IMG/VR virus record: IMGVR_UViG_3300032315_000601
Coordinates: 1-64,000 of that record
Strand: one strand, 5' to 3'
DNA from: a virus
Length of the DNA: 64,000 bases
Translations under genes and position numbers: made by a program
Part shown: positions 55,513 to 64,000 of the stretch, in pieces
How the letters are laid out: every line of letters begins with the position of its first letter
Numbering within the stretch: position 1 is the stretch's first letter
The notes under the pieces: generated by a model
Told to the model about the DNA's origin: nothing
Database searches by the model: none
Seen by the model: the letters and a program-made list of their open reading frames with translations, nothing else

Positions 55513-57807
55513 TTATTCTGTCGGCACACATCCCGTTGGTACTGGCGTCCCATAATTGTTATTATTGGCAAGGTGCTGGGGGCAACATGGCCAACCTGTC
55601 TCATTGACAAGCTCTGGAATAAATTTATAAGCACAACTCCACGCTTCAGATCTACCTAAAAAAGAGGGGCTCCCGATTGGTTCTCCGGTTTCTCCATCGT
55701 AGTCAGTGTAAGTGTAAAAACCACAATCTAAACAATCTTCAGGCGAGATTTGTATATCCTTTACTCCAAAGCCCAAGGGCTTGTCTGCGGGAGGTTCTGG
55801 CGGTTCGTAGCCTTTAACGGTAGAAATTTTCTTTATGAAGATTTCCTCTGTCCTGCCGAATTCCCGCGCCCCTGTTGAAGGCTGTGGGATTGGGACAATG
55901 TTTTCGGGTCCATATACAATGTTTCGTACATCGTATGCTCCAAAATTATTTTTAATGCAGCGACCATCTTCAATTGTTTGCGAATCCCACTCATAAGTGC
56001 CAGCGTCTTCGTATTGAACTATGTTGGGCAAGTCTTCCGTTGGGTATATCCCCCGTCTGGTTAAGGTTATCTTTTTTGCGAACCAGACCTTCAAATAACA
56101 CCCTGCAATTGGATTGTGTACAATTCTCCATTTTACATGCTGTTCCGATTGAGATTTATATCTGCCGTCTTGTCCTTGGGCAAAACGATACGAAGAAGAA
56201 AGATGGCCTTGACCAGAAAATAATATAGGATTGGGCAACTCAATAAAACCATTTACAAACGGCTCACTAGGTTCAAGTTTAGTTATGGTTTTAAAATTTG
56301 GGAAGTTAACTTCCTCTGCTTCTGAAAACACACAAGCCGCACTGTTTCCACCGTATACAGTGGTAGCTGTTCCACCGTATGCGCCGGGAATGTTTACTCC
56401 GCCAAGACCAGTAAAAGACCACGGGGCTGGCACGGGACAATTGCCCGATTCGCAATTCTCTCCGAAGGGAGTGGTTTCGGAAGTAGAGGTCGGGTAAGTC
56501 TGTTCTAAAAAAGCGTAGCCGGGATCACCCTCAACCGGAGGGAAAGCGTAAGTGCGGGGCTCGTCTGCACATATTGTTTGTCCAGAGCGTCCATAAGTCT
56601 TGCTTTGGGTATATGATCCCTGCACCCCGCCGCCAAATAATACTACGTTTGTCGGGTTCGATGTTGGTGGACATTCAAGTTCGCAATTCTGACCCTGTTG
56701 TGTTGTCCCATCACCTGCTCCGTTTGTATTAGGCACGTTAGGGGTAGCGATTCCCGTGAAGCCTTGCACGGCTTGTGAAAGTGACCCAAACAAGTTACTA
56801 GAAGCATTCGCTCCAAAAGCCGCTGACATAATTTGATTAACAGTTATGTCCGGTATGTCCGCTTCCATTCCGTAACCCGTTGCCACTTGCCAATTGCCGG
56901 ATTGTGGGTGGATGAAGATAAGAATTCCGCTGTCACTACCGCCTCCTTTGCCCACTCCATATTGCTCCGCAAGCGCAAAAGGATCATAGGTTCCGTTCGG
57001 ATTGTTTGGTGTAAAAACAATCGCTAGTTGGTTACCTGTAGTCTGCTCGTACTGCTTTAATGTAGCCACCAGATTTCTCGTTTGCTCAAAGTTCATGTAC
57101 GGAGAGGCCCCCGTAATGTAATTTTTAATTTCTTCGGGCAACTCACTAAAATTGGGGTCAGTAGATCCCGCCCCCCAAGAGCCCGAAGCTCCGCCGCCCC
57201 CGAACTCACCTCCACCGGGGTTGAACGCACCCCCAAGACCGTCTGAGGCCCCCGATGAACTGGCTTGGTTGCATGTCATTTCTTCTATGTCCTGCCATTC
57301 TGTAAGGGATGGTTTAGTAAGGCCATAATTTGGTATCCAACAATCGTAATTAGACCTCTCTGCGGTTGATTTGGAACCGGAAGATTGAGTTTCGTTATAA
57401 CTTGATTCGCAGGGGCACTCCTCGTTGGGGGCCTCTGTTGTGTCTTGGTAGGCAAAAAAAGCCGAGGTTGTGCGGGAGTAGTTTGACTCGTAAGCATCAG
57501 GAAACCCCGGATCTCCAGCCGCCGCCTCAAACGAAAGGCTTATCGATCCAGTTGATTCTACGCTGGTCTGCCACGGTCCTATTAAGTTGTCGTAGAAATC
57601 ATAGCCACCCTCCTCTGGTGGGCGCGTGCCTATGGGCACTTGCCCAACGTAACAGAAGGTGTTGCACTCCCTGTTAAAAGAAACGTGCTGTAGTGTAATG
57701 CGGATAGCGTTAGGCCACCCGCAACAATTACACCCTGTTCGCGCCCGTCTCAACGGCCTACTACTATTAGGTAATGGCTGGCTAAACTCTTCTACACTTG
57801 TAATCAT
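55513..57807 (-). CDS. Cys-rich virion protein carrying a TPM domain
   Basis: 764 residues. Cys-rich ends (GCNCCGW near 25-31, ECPCES near 130-135, CPCCP-type end) bracket a Gly-rich stretch (about 185-215) and a TPM-like domain (about 235-354). In that domain YGVGKGGGSDSGILIFIHPQ and ATGYGMEADIPD match the TLP18.3/MOLO-1 fold known from membrane phosphatase-like proteins. The rest is beta-rich, as in tail or fibre proteins. Placement among tail genes suggests a virion component; TPM in such a protein is unusual. Confidence 0.75.
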   Translation of the reverse strand: MITSVEEFSQPLPNSSRPLRRARTGCNCCGWPNAIRITLQHVSFNRECNTFCYVGQVPIGTRPPEEGGYDFYDNLIGPWQTSVESTGSISLSFEAAAGDPGFPDAYESNYSRTTSAFFAYQDTTEAPNEECPCESSYNETQSSGSKSTAERSNYDCWIPNYGLTKPSLTEWQDIEEMTCNQASSSGASDGLGGAFNPGGGEFGGGGASGSWGAGSTDPNFSELPEEIKNYITGASPYMNFEQTRNLVATLKQYEQTTGNQLAIVFTPNNPNGTYDPFALAEQYGVGKGGGSDSGILIFIHPQSGNWQVATGYGMEADIPDITVNQIMSAAFGANASSNLFGSLSQAVQGFTGIATPNVPNTNGAGDGTTQQGQNCELECPPTSNPTNVVLFGGGVQGSYTQSKTYGRSGQTICADEPRTYAFPPVEGDPGYAFLEQTYPTSTSETTPFGENCESGNCPVPAPWSFTGLGGVNIPGAYGGTATTVYGGNSAACVFSEAEEVNFPNFKTITKLEPSEPFVNGFIELPNPILFSGQGHLSSSYRFAQGQDGRYKSQSEQHVKWRIVHNPIAGCYLKVWFAKKITLTRRGIYPTEDLPNIVQYEDAGTYEWDSQTIEDGRCIKNNFGAYDVRNIVYGPENIVPIPQPSTGAREFGRTEEIFIKKISTVKGYEPPEPPADKPLGFGVKDIQISPEDCLDCGFYTYTDYDGETGEPIGSPSFLGRSEAWSCAYKFIPELVNETGWPCCPQHLANNNNYGTPVPTGCVPTE

Positions 57808-57860
57808 ATTAATTGATTAGGTTGGCCAGATTCTAAAAAACTTTTGTAACTTTAAAAAGA

Positions 57861-58655
57861 CTAAGCTCTATAAAATGTAACATTATAAAAAGGTTGAGTA
57901 CTAGTGAACCAATTGCGGCATAAAGCATAATCTACACTTCCGCAATCATAGTTAGTTACCGTGGGTACCGCTGGGTCTCCAACGTACTCGTAGTATCCTA
58001 GCGAGTAGCGAAATTTCGTACTTGTATTTGAGGGAGTTGAGGCCGCTTCATCTATTTCCACAGACACCAATTCTCCCGTAGTGTTATTAATTGTTAGTTC
58101 TACATACACCTCTCCGCTACCACTAGTTGCTACCCGTACTCCATCGGAAGAAGTGAATCCTGTGGGCTGTTGTCCGCCGACTGTACCAGCACCAATCCAT
58201 ACTTCGTTGACTGGGGGTGTGCCGACAGTTTTGGTGTAGAGAGCGAGGCCGATACAAGTTGGCACTCCTGCCCCCGCTGTCGCGGTCGAACGGATATCCG
58301 GCTTTAAATCAAAAGGGACTGCGGGGTAGTAGTTGCTTGGCAACAAAGATATGGGCGGCAAAGGTACGTTAGTGTTTTGGGGCGGTTGTGATTGTGGCTG
58401 GAAACCTGATTTTTGGGCGGCATTTTGGGAAGCTTCCGCTTTCAAAGTTTCGCCTGCTAGCCAGCTACTCACCCTCCCCGTCTGTTCAAACCGTCTTACC
58501 TCTCTCTCAATCCTCCTACCCAAAGACCCTCCCTGCCTTGCAATTTCTTGCAGGTTTACGTTTTTAGACTCCAAGGCTTTGGAAGCGTCTGCTCTTTGCT
58601 GCTTTCGCTCTGCATTGCGGAGTTCGTTAAGATTGCTGCGTTCCTCCGAAGTCAT
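57861..58655 (-). CDS. Structural hypothetical protein
   Basis: 264 residues. A charged helical N-terminus (about 1-75) is followed by a Pro-rich linker and a beta-rich domain (about 100-264) with GEVYVELTINNTTGELVSVE. This stem-then-beta layout fits a tail accessory or fibre-attachment protein. No family was recognised. Confidence 0.65.
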   Translation of the reverse strand: MTSEERSNLNELRNAERKQQRADASKALESKNVNLQEIARQGGSLGRRIEREVRRFEQTGRVSSWLAGETLKAEASQNAAQKSGFQPQSQPPQNTNVPLPPISLLPSNYYPAVPFDLKPDIRSTATAGAGVPTCIGLALYTKTVGTPPVNEVWIGAGTVGGQQPTGFTSSDGVRVATSGSGEVYVELTINNTTGELVSVEIDEAASTPSNTSTKFRYSLGYYEYVGDPAVPTVTNYDCGSVDYALCRNWFTSTQPFYNVTFYRA

Positions 58656-58658
58656 AAA

Positions 58659-61271
58659 TTACGCTAAGTTTGCGGCATCAAAAGTAACGGCACGGACAAA
58701 ATACCATCCAAATTTGTAGGGCTCGCTACTGGAACTGATCACGTAAACACCAGTATCTGGTAGTTTATTGGGGCTGGTAGCCGGAACCGTAAAAATAGCC
58801 GAAGCATCAAGTCTGTGGGTTAATTTGGGTTTTATTTCTACTTTCGCAAAGTTAAACGCGAACCCAGTCGGTGATGTTCCACCTAACGCTTCATAAGTTA
58901 GGGCAATCTCTAAGTCTTTATTTTCAGCAAAATCGGATATGTTAATACTTTTTCCTTCAGTTAGACACAGCGGTACGTTTACAGAAACGGGAATTAAGGA
59001 GGCCGAAGACTCTTCTGAAGTCCCATTAGAGGGGAGGTATCCGTAACCCACACCCGTTTCATGAAGCGTCAAACTCCGTTGAATTGCGGCTTGGAGACTT
59101 TTACGTTCGCTTTTACCGTATATAGTGGTCGTAAAACTTTTAGGTTTAAGTATGGGCCAATCGGCACTTGCACCTGTTTTACTGACTATCTTTGCTTTGG
59201 TTAACTCTTCTTTTTTAAGAAAAAACAAATGGACTGTCGCGGGGAGATTTTTACCCCAAATGTTTTCCAACTCAATGTCTACCGTTGGAATTAACGAAAT
59301 TGTAGAAGATACGGTGCCGCTGTCTTGTTGAGTTATGTTTAAAAAACTACCCGCCCCACCAGTAGTATCCCTCGCATCGGAAGCAGTACTTTTTTCTTTT
59401 TTCCATGTTACGTTTATATTTTTTAAGACGGGCGGTAAATCTAAGTCTATCGACGTTGGTATCTGTGCACTGAAACTACCAAGAACAGTATCTAAGTCAG
59501 TTGTAGTATACGTTCGAACCAAACTTACTCCCTCTCCCAAACCCTCCCCCTCTGTCGAGGCACCTGCAGGTATTGAGGTAGAAATATATTCTGTGTAAGG
59601 AAGCTGTAAGCCAAAGTTTTCTTCTAGTCTGGAGCCCGAAAGTGAATTGTAGGTTTCCCCTCGTGAGACAGTAGTGTTCTGAACCGTAAACTCTGTGAGT
59701 CTTTGTTCAGTTTTTAGATACTCCCCCGCTCCAAGTGTTGGGGTCGCTACCGTATTTTGTTCTAATATTTGTTCCGTCCTGACAATTCCAATATTAGATC
59801 TGAATTTTTCCGGAATAACATCGGGCTTTTGCACAGACTTGCTAAGAGAATCGAACACACCCGGAACCGTAATTGTTGTCTTGACCGTACGCCCATCTCC
59901 TAGTTCTTCTACGTTGGAGTCTACAATCACAGCCGACAGGGGGGTAATCACTTGTGCTCCGGAAGAAAGCGTAATAGTCCGGGTTCCAAGCTGCCCCTGA
60001 TTAGTCAAAACTTGTTCTACGAAAGATGAGGTAGTCGGCGTTGTTCGGGAAGTTGTTGAAGTGCGCTTAACAAATTTGGTTACTTGCTGCTCGGTTTTTA
60101 CAAACTCGTTGGTATCTAGCGTAAAATTAGACGCCGCAGTTCCCGCAGTATTTTGCTCTGTAGTAGATTCCAACACACGGGCTTTAAACTTTGTCGGAGT
60201 CAGATCTTCTTTGGTCTTACGATAAATTTCCCCCGCAAACACTCCGGGTATGTCGATAACTCTTTCGACAACAGACTCTGCATCTTCACTATTGACTTCA
60301 ACTGTTTTGGTCGCAGTGGGTTGCGGGGCTACGTAGTTGTCAGAACCTTTACGTTGGGTCGTTACAGTTGCCAGTTGCCCTTCGTTATCAGTCACGAAGC
60401 CCCTGAGTTGGGGTCCGTTTACGCTGTAAGTCTGAACAATCTTGACAGAAAGAAACTCGTTGTAAGCCTCGTAAGAGATCTGCGTAATAACCCCATTATT
60501 GTTAGAAAGCGAGGCCACTTCGGCCCCAGTGGTGGGAACAAGCTGGCGGCGTTCTTGTACGGGGCCGCGAGAAGCATCGTAAAAGTCTCGATCCTTCACG
60601 GGGAACTGTGAGTTGCCATCGCCGTCAAGCTCCGTGGACCAAGACTCTTCAAGTTCCGTATACACCCCCGTAGAACCGTCTCGTGCTTCGTAAGTAGTTC
60701 GGGTATTCTCTGTAAGAGAAGCTACCTGCCCACTGTTGACAACGCTGCGCCTACGTATCTGAACGGGGCCTAGATCGTCATCGTAACGAGAAGAAGGGAC
60801 CCAAGGTCCGGGGAGAGTTTCATAAATACGGGTTACCGTAAGATACAGGTTGTTGAGTTCTCCTTCAGCGGGGGCTGCCTCTTCGTCGACCAAAAAAGCA
60901 CCCGGAATTACTGGGTCTGGGCTGTTATCAGCTAGGGGTACGTAGGTATCTCTGGGTTCAACATACGTACGAACGTAGATGGGATAGTCAGGTTCACCTG
61001 CGCTGAACTTGATGGCGTAGTTGTACGTTTCTTGGTTTACTCTATCTGTAGCAAAAACTCTGCGGACAAAACGATCGTCTTCAAGTGGTGTCTGCGCAAC
61101 CAGCTTTGCTCCGGGATACCGTGTTTGGTCAGGATACAGGGTTCCATACTCAAGAACCTTGTACCCCGGTAAACGGGAATCCACGTCAACGGTTATAACA
61201 ATGTCCGCTACCTCTGGGGTAGGGTAACTAGTTATAGGCGTATCGGGAGCTACTAGACGTTTTTGTGCCAT
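58659..61271 (-). CDS. Large beta-rich tail protein with internal repeats
   Basis: 870 residues, beta-rich throughout. About residues 345-450 and 480-580 are two related segments: 'IPGVF' or 'VPGVF', then 'P.KFR', 'TEQN', 'KTEQ..T.F' and 'T.SR' recur in the same order, so a domain has been duplicated. Two shorter 'Q.ASLTENT'/'EVASLSNNN' units precede them. Such repeats are typical of tail hub or fibre base proteins. The gene overlaps the hydrolase gene by 19 nt. Confidence 0.7.
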   Translation of the reverse strand: MAQKRLVAPDTPITSYPTPEVADIVITVDVDSRLPGYKVLEYGTLYPDQTRYPGAKLVAQTPLEDDRFVRRVFATDRVNQETYNYAIKFSAGEPDYPIYVRTYVEPRDTYVPLADNSPDPVIPGAFLVDEEAAPAEGELNNLYLTVTRIYETLPGPWVPSSRYDDDLGPVQIRRRSVVNSGQVASLTENTRTTYEARDGSTGVYTELEESWSTELDGDGNSQFPVKDRDFYDASRGPVQERRQLVPTTGAEVASLSNNNGVITQISYEAYNEFLSVKIVQTYSVNGPQLRGFVTDNEGQLATVTTQRKGSDNYVAPQPTATKTVEVNSEDAESVVERVIDIPGVFAGEIYRKTKEDLTPTKFKARVLESTTEQNTAGTAASNFTLDTNEFVKTEQQVTKFVKRTSTTSRTTPTTSSFVEQVLTNQGQLGTRTITLSSGAQVITPLSAVIVDSNVEELGDGRTVKTTITVPGVFDSLSKSVQKPDVIPEKFRSNIGIVRTEQILEQNTVATPTLGAGEYLKTEQRLTEFTVQNTTVSRGETYNSLSGSRLEENFGLQLPYTEYISTSIPAGASTEGEGLGEGVSLVRTYTTTDLDTVLGSFSAQIPTSIDLDLPPVLKNINVTWKKEKSTASDARDTTGGAGSFLNITQQDSGTVSSTISLIPTVDIELENIWGKNLPATVHLFFLKKEELTKAKIVSKTGASADWPILKPKSFTTTIYGKSERKSLQAAIQRSLTLHETGVGYGYLPSNGTSEESSASLIPVSVNVPLCLTEGKSINISDFAENKDLEIALTYEALGGTSPTGFAFNFAKVEIKPKLTHRLDASAIFTVPATSPNKLPDTGVYVISSSSEPYKFGWYFVRAVTFDAANLA

Positions 61272-61795
61272 GTATTTGATTTATCAATCAAAACGTACGG
61301 GATGGTTTTAACTCCGGCACGTTTCATTTCCATCTTTACCAGTTCATAAAAGCTACCCCACTGCGGAGGGGGGATCGTCTGGCAGCCATCAGAAGAAGTA
61401 GAGTTATTTGATCCCTTATGGATGTTGATGCCAAACCAACCAGTATCGTCCCCAGCACCGACTCTCGATACGGTTACGGGAGCAGCCTGTACCAAAGCCG
61501 GATACTGCCGATGTTTGGCCTTACTGGTGTTGTGGATGCCGAGTCGATACTGCCACACCCCAGCTTTCAGTCTTGCCACCCTTGGTTTGAGGGTAGAGGG
61601 GTCGGTGTTCGCATTGAACGGGTAGTGTCCGTATTCTGACACAAGGAATATGGCGTCATCGTAAACTCCAATGTTGTTACCTTCGGGTGCAAAGGTCTTG
61701 CTGTAGTAACCCCTAACCGCCAGCAAAGCTACCGGAAAATCCAAACCGGGAAGCAAAGACTGAGTTTCTTGCTTGGACTGTTTGGGTTTGATCAT
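61253..61795 (-). CDS. L,D-transpeptidase-like cell wall hydrolase
   Basis: 180 residues. The block GINIHKGSNN followed by SSDGCQTIPP (about 121-141) holds the His-x-Gly and Ser-x-Gly-Cys residues of the YkuD-like catalytic site; the first 100 residues are a beta-rich part with GVYDDAIFLV. Phage proteins with this site are usually called endolysins or virion peptidases. No holin was recognised next to it. It overlaps both neighbours (ATGA with the fibre gene). Confidence 0.7.
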   Translation of the reverse strand: MIKPKQSKQETQSLLPGLDFPVALLAVRGYYSKTFAPEGNNIGVYDDAIFLVSEYGHYPFNANTDPSTLKPRVARLKAGVWQYRLGIHNTSKAKHRQYPALVQAAPVTVSRVGAGDDTGWFGINIHKGSNNSTSSDGCQTIPPPQWGSFYELVKMEMKRAGVKTIPYVLIDKSNTWHKNV

Positions 61796-64000
61796 TGGAA
61801 CAGGGGAATACGATAACTATTGGTTGCTCCGTTGGTAATTACGCTAACCTCCATCCAAGCGACAGCCGTGTTGAAGCCAATAGAATTTACGTTTGCAGAA
61901 TTTGTTGGGGTGGAATTGGTGGAAAAAATGGCCCGTTGAAATCCTGCGGCATTGGTGTTGGTCAGAGCGGCCAACGGAATGCCGAGGTTGGTTCTGCTTG
62001 CCGCCACATGACTCGCTGCATTGGTTCCAGAGAAGAAGATGGGCTCTACATAAGAGATGTTGTCGGCCAACGTCCACGCCCCACTGCGATACATAAATAA
62101 AACCGCTTCATCACCCTGATTAAGCGTAATTAGGCTATTTGTCGCACCCAACTGCCTAACAGCTGTTACAGTACTGGCTGAATTAGTGCCCAAATGAATA
62201 ATAGTTGCCCTGTCTCCTTCAAGTGTGGTTGCGGGGTTGGTTGGCAACGTCACGGTATTGGTCACCCCAGACACCGAAGGCGCGAGACTAAACAGAAACA
62301 AATTGCGGCTGTTTGTAGCGGCATTTGTGGATGTCCCAGTAACATTTGTTTGATATTGAACAGTGGTGGAAATTGGGGCTACCTGCCAAAAATTGGTCGG
62401 GCTTACTACCTGTCCGTTGGTATTGTATAGGACGGGGTTGGTTCCGCTGCCGTAGAGAGAGGTGTTGAATCCCGCCGTATTGGTGTTGGTTAGCGCAGAC
62501 CATCCAAGACCGAGGTTGGTTCGTGTGGTGGCTTTGTTTGTTTGTCCCAAAACATCAATAGGTCCGCCAACGGCTAACGCCTCTCCAACAGTCCACCCAC
62601 CAAAAAGGGTATTTTCCTCAAGTTGTATTTTCTCTCCATTCCATGAAATTAAAGCGTCAGCAATTATAGTGTCGCCAGTTGTTACGGAAGCAAATGCTAC
62701 ATTATTCGTCGGGCCGAGGCCAAGTCCTCGTAAAAAATTTGTTCTGTTTGCTGGATTTTCAAAAACAATGATATTAGTGTTAGTTGTGTCTCCTACGAAA
62801 AGATAATCTCCAAACTCCAAGTAACCTGTTTGTATATTTGTAAAAATTGCCGCCCCGTTTGTGGATACAAAGTTGGTATTTACGAAAACCGCTGTCTGGG
62901 TGGAAAAAATTGTGTTGGTGGAAATGTTTCCCAACCCAATGTTTGTCCTCGCCCCACCAGCCGTAGTAGCCCCGCTTCCGCCATTAGAAATTGCAATAGT
63001 GCCAGTGACATTAGAGGCCAAGCCAACTGTTCCTGTGATGTTAGCTGCTGTAAGGTTGGTTAGTGCACTACCATTGCTAGACGCAAGATTGGTTAGCACA
63101 GAAGACGAGGGCTGAAATGCTGTTGCAGGATTTGTTGCAGCTGTTCCGAGTCCGAGGTTGGTGCGGGTTGCGGCGGCACTGCCAACGGCATTACTTCCAG
63201 AAAAAGAAAGAGGCCCGCCAATTTGGACGTTTGTTCCAAAAGAACCAGTTCCACTTACGCTAAAAGATATCCCAGTTGCCGTTTCAACAGAATTTGAGAA
63301 AACTTGAAGTGCATCAATTCCACCAACAACCGTGACAATTCTTTCCGGCCCAGCGGTGGCATAAAATCCACGATTTGTAGACCCCAGAGCAATAGCCAGA
63401 TTTGTTGCCGCCCCGTTGGATACTGACAAATTTGAAAACACAACAGCGTTGGTCGTGCCGAGGCCGAGGTTGGTGCGACTTGTTGCAGCATTAGTTCCCG
63501 TCCATCCTAATCCGAGGTTGGTGCGGGATTGAGCAGTCAGTGTACCATTAGTAGAATACCCGACAAGCGTGACTGAGCTTTGCGGAAGACTGACCGTGAT
63601 AACAGAAGTTGCGGTTCCGGTGAGTGTTGTGCGGATATCTGATCTACCAAGTTCAATAAAAGCATCTGTCGTATTTATAGAACCACCATCGTCGGAGGTG
63701 TTAATGCTGCCACCACCACCTTCAGTACCTCCGTTCATGTTGATTGAGCCGCCGGGACTTCCCCCTGCGGCAGTGTGACCAATTGAAGTAATAGAGCCGC
63801 CTTGGCCACTGCCGCTTGCAGATGCGGACAAGTTGATTGATCCAGCGGAGGCGTTATAGCCGATCAAACTAATATTGCCACCAGTTGCGCCCTCATCTGT
63901 GCCTCCAGATAGGTTAATTGAGCCGCCACTAGCCGCATTACTGGAAGTGTTAATTGAATTGCTTGCAATGTTGCCAATTCCAAGGTTTGTTTTAGCTCCC
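61792..64000 (-). CDS. Second Gly-rich tail fibre (cut by right edge)
   Basis: 736 codons visible; open to the right window edge, so the N-terminus is missing. The visible start has SINLSGG-type repeats (GGSINMNGG, GGSINTSDDGG), RTTLTGTAT, then many RTNLGLG units spaced by 20-70 residues, and a beta-rich end. The GGSIN repeats and RTTLTGTAT also occur in the fibre at 202-2058, so the two are related modules. RTNLGLG repeats suggest a long repeat-built shaft. Host-recognition role inferred. Confidence 0.75.
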   Translation of the reverse strand, partial: GAKTNLGIGNIASNSINTSSNAASGGSINLSGGTDEGATGGNISLIGYNASAGSINLSASASGSGQGGSITSIGHTAAGGSPGGSINMNGGTEGGGGSINTSDDGGSINTTDAFIELGRSDIRTTLTGTATSVITVSLPQSSVTLVGYSTNGTLTAQSRTNLGLGWTGTNAATSRTNLGLGTTNAVVFSNLSVSNGAATNLAIALGSTNRGFYATAGPERIVTVVGGIDALQVFSNSVETATGISFSVSGTGSFGTNVQIGGPLSFSGSNAVGSAAATRTNLGLGTAATNPATAFQPSSSVLTNLASSNGSALTNLTAANITGTVGLASNVTGTIAISNGGSGATTAGGARTNIGLGNISTNTIFSTQTAVFVNTNFVSTNGAAIFTNIQTGYLEFGDYLFVGDTTNTNIIVFENPANRTNFLRGLGLGPTNNVAFASVTTGDTIIADALISWNGEKIQLEENTLFGGWTVGEALAVGGPIDVLGQTNKATTRTNLGLGWSALTNTNTAGFNTSLYGSGTNPVLYNTNGQVVSPTNFWQVAPISTTVQYQTNVTGTSTNAATNSRNLFLFSLAPSVSGVTNTVTLPTNPATTLEGDRATIIHLGTNSASTVTAVRQLGATNSLITLNQGDEAVLFMYRSGAWTLADNISYVEPIFFSGTNAASHVAASRTNLGIPLAALTNTNAAGFQRAIFSTNSTPTNSANVNSIGFNTAVAWMEVSVITNGATNSYRIPLFQ

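Noticed and set aside
1-64000. Circular closure of the window
   Set aside because: The left partial gene and the right partial fibre do not join in frame, so sequence is missing between the ends or the genome is not closed here.

Overview
The window is one 64 kb stretch of a tailed double-stranded DNA phage (or an integrated copy), cut at both ends inside genes. Adjacent and partly overlapping genes give a terminase large subunit, portal, scaffold, major capsid protein, a very large virion-associated protein, tail fibres and a cell-wall hydrolase. No tape-measure, sheath or baseplate set is visible. The 745-residue portal, the 319-residue tail-tube/adaptor-like protein and the 2,966-residue internal-protein-like gene point to a podovirus-type particle. 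A tyrosine integrase beside terL suggests a temperate phage, but I recognise no repressor. The C-terminal block of the integrase (GNSP ... NYKGLV ... EAETWF) resembles integrases of the Verrucomicrobiota/PVC group. That is the main host hint and it is only an inference. Many genes start after A/T-rich leaders without a clear Shine-Dalgarno; a minority (capsid, 24057, 28459, 28904) have a good one.

Layout. Minus strand, 1-10.9 kb: tail protein (partial), Gly-rich fibre, two small head-region proteins, capsid, scaffold, two small genes, portal, a glycosyltransferase and TerL. Plus strand, 11-21.9 kb: integrase, RuvC-like resolvase, a fused SNF2 helicase/PD-(D/E)XK nuclease, a probable DNA-metabolism protein, a family A DNA polymerase, a MazG/DUF1599-like protein and a primase-helicase, then three small basic genes. 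21.96-23.5 kb has no convincing gene. It holds G-rich decamer repeats with G-quadruplex potential, a 26-bp perfect inverted repeat and a long series of hairpins: the best candidates for an origin and/or a structured RNA.

23.5-37.5 kb (plus) is a dense array of small genes, many overlapping by 1-4 nt. It contains tRNA-Cys, an isolated minus-strand TerS-like gene, a MoxR ATPase / HExxH-VWA / coiled-coil trio, a gp88-like protein, small nucleases, a SprT-like metallopeptidase and a cassette of tiny membrane proteins. 37.5-41.9 kb (plus) is a sugar and nucleotide cassette: two glycosyltransferases, a WcbI-like protein, an O-methyltransferase, a dCMP deaminase and an RmlC epimerase. 41.9-64 kb (minus) returns to virion genes: zinc-ribbon proteins, the giant protein, coiled-coil proteins, a tail adaptor, a Cys-rich protein carrying a TPM domain, a repeat-containing beta protein, an L,D-transpeptidase-like hydrolase and a second Gly-rich fibre running off the right edge.

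Most notable: three possible regulatory RNA leaders in the replication arm (12832-12964, 16459-16567, 23400-23503), two with mutually exclusive pairings; the repeat-rich 22 kb region; the helicase-nuclease fusion; Leu at the Pol I 762-equivalent position; and a capsid-region C-terminal peptide shared by two proteins flanking the capsid gene.
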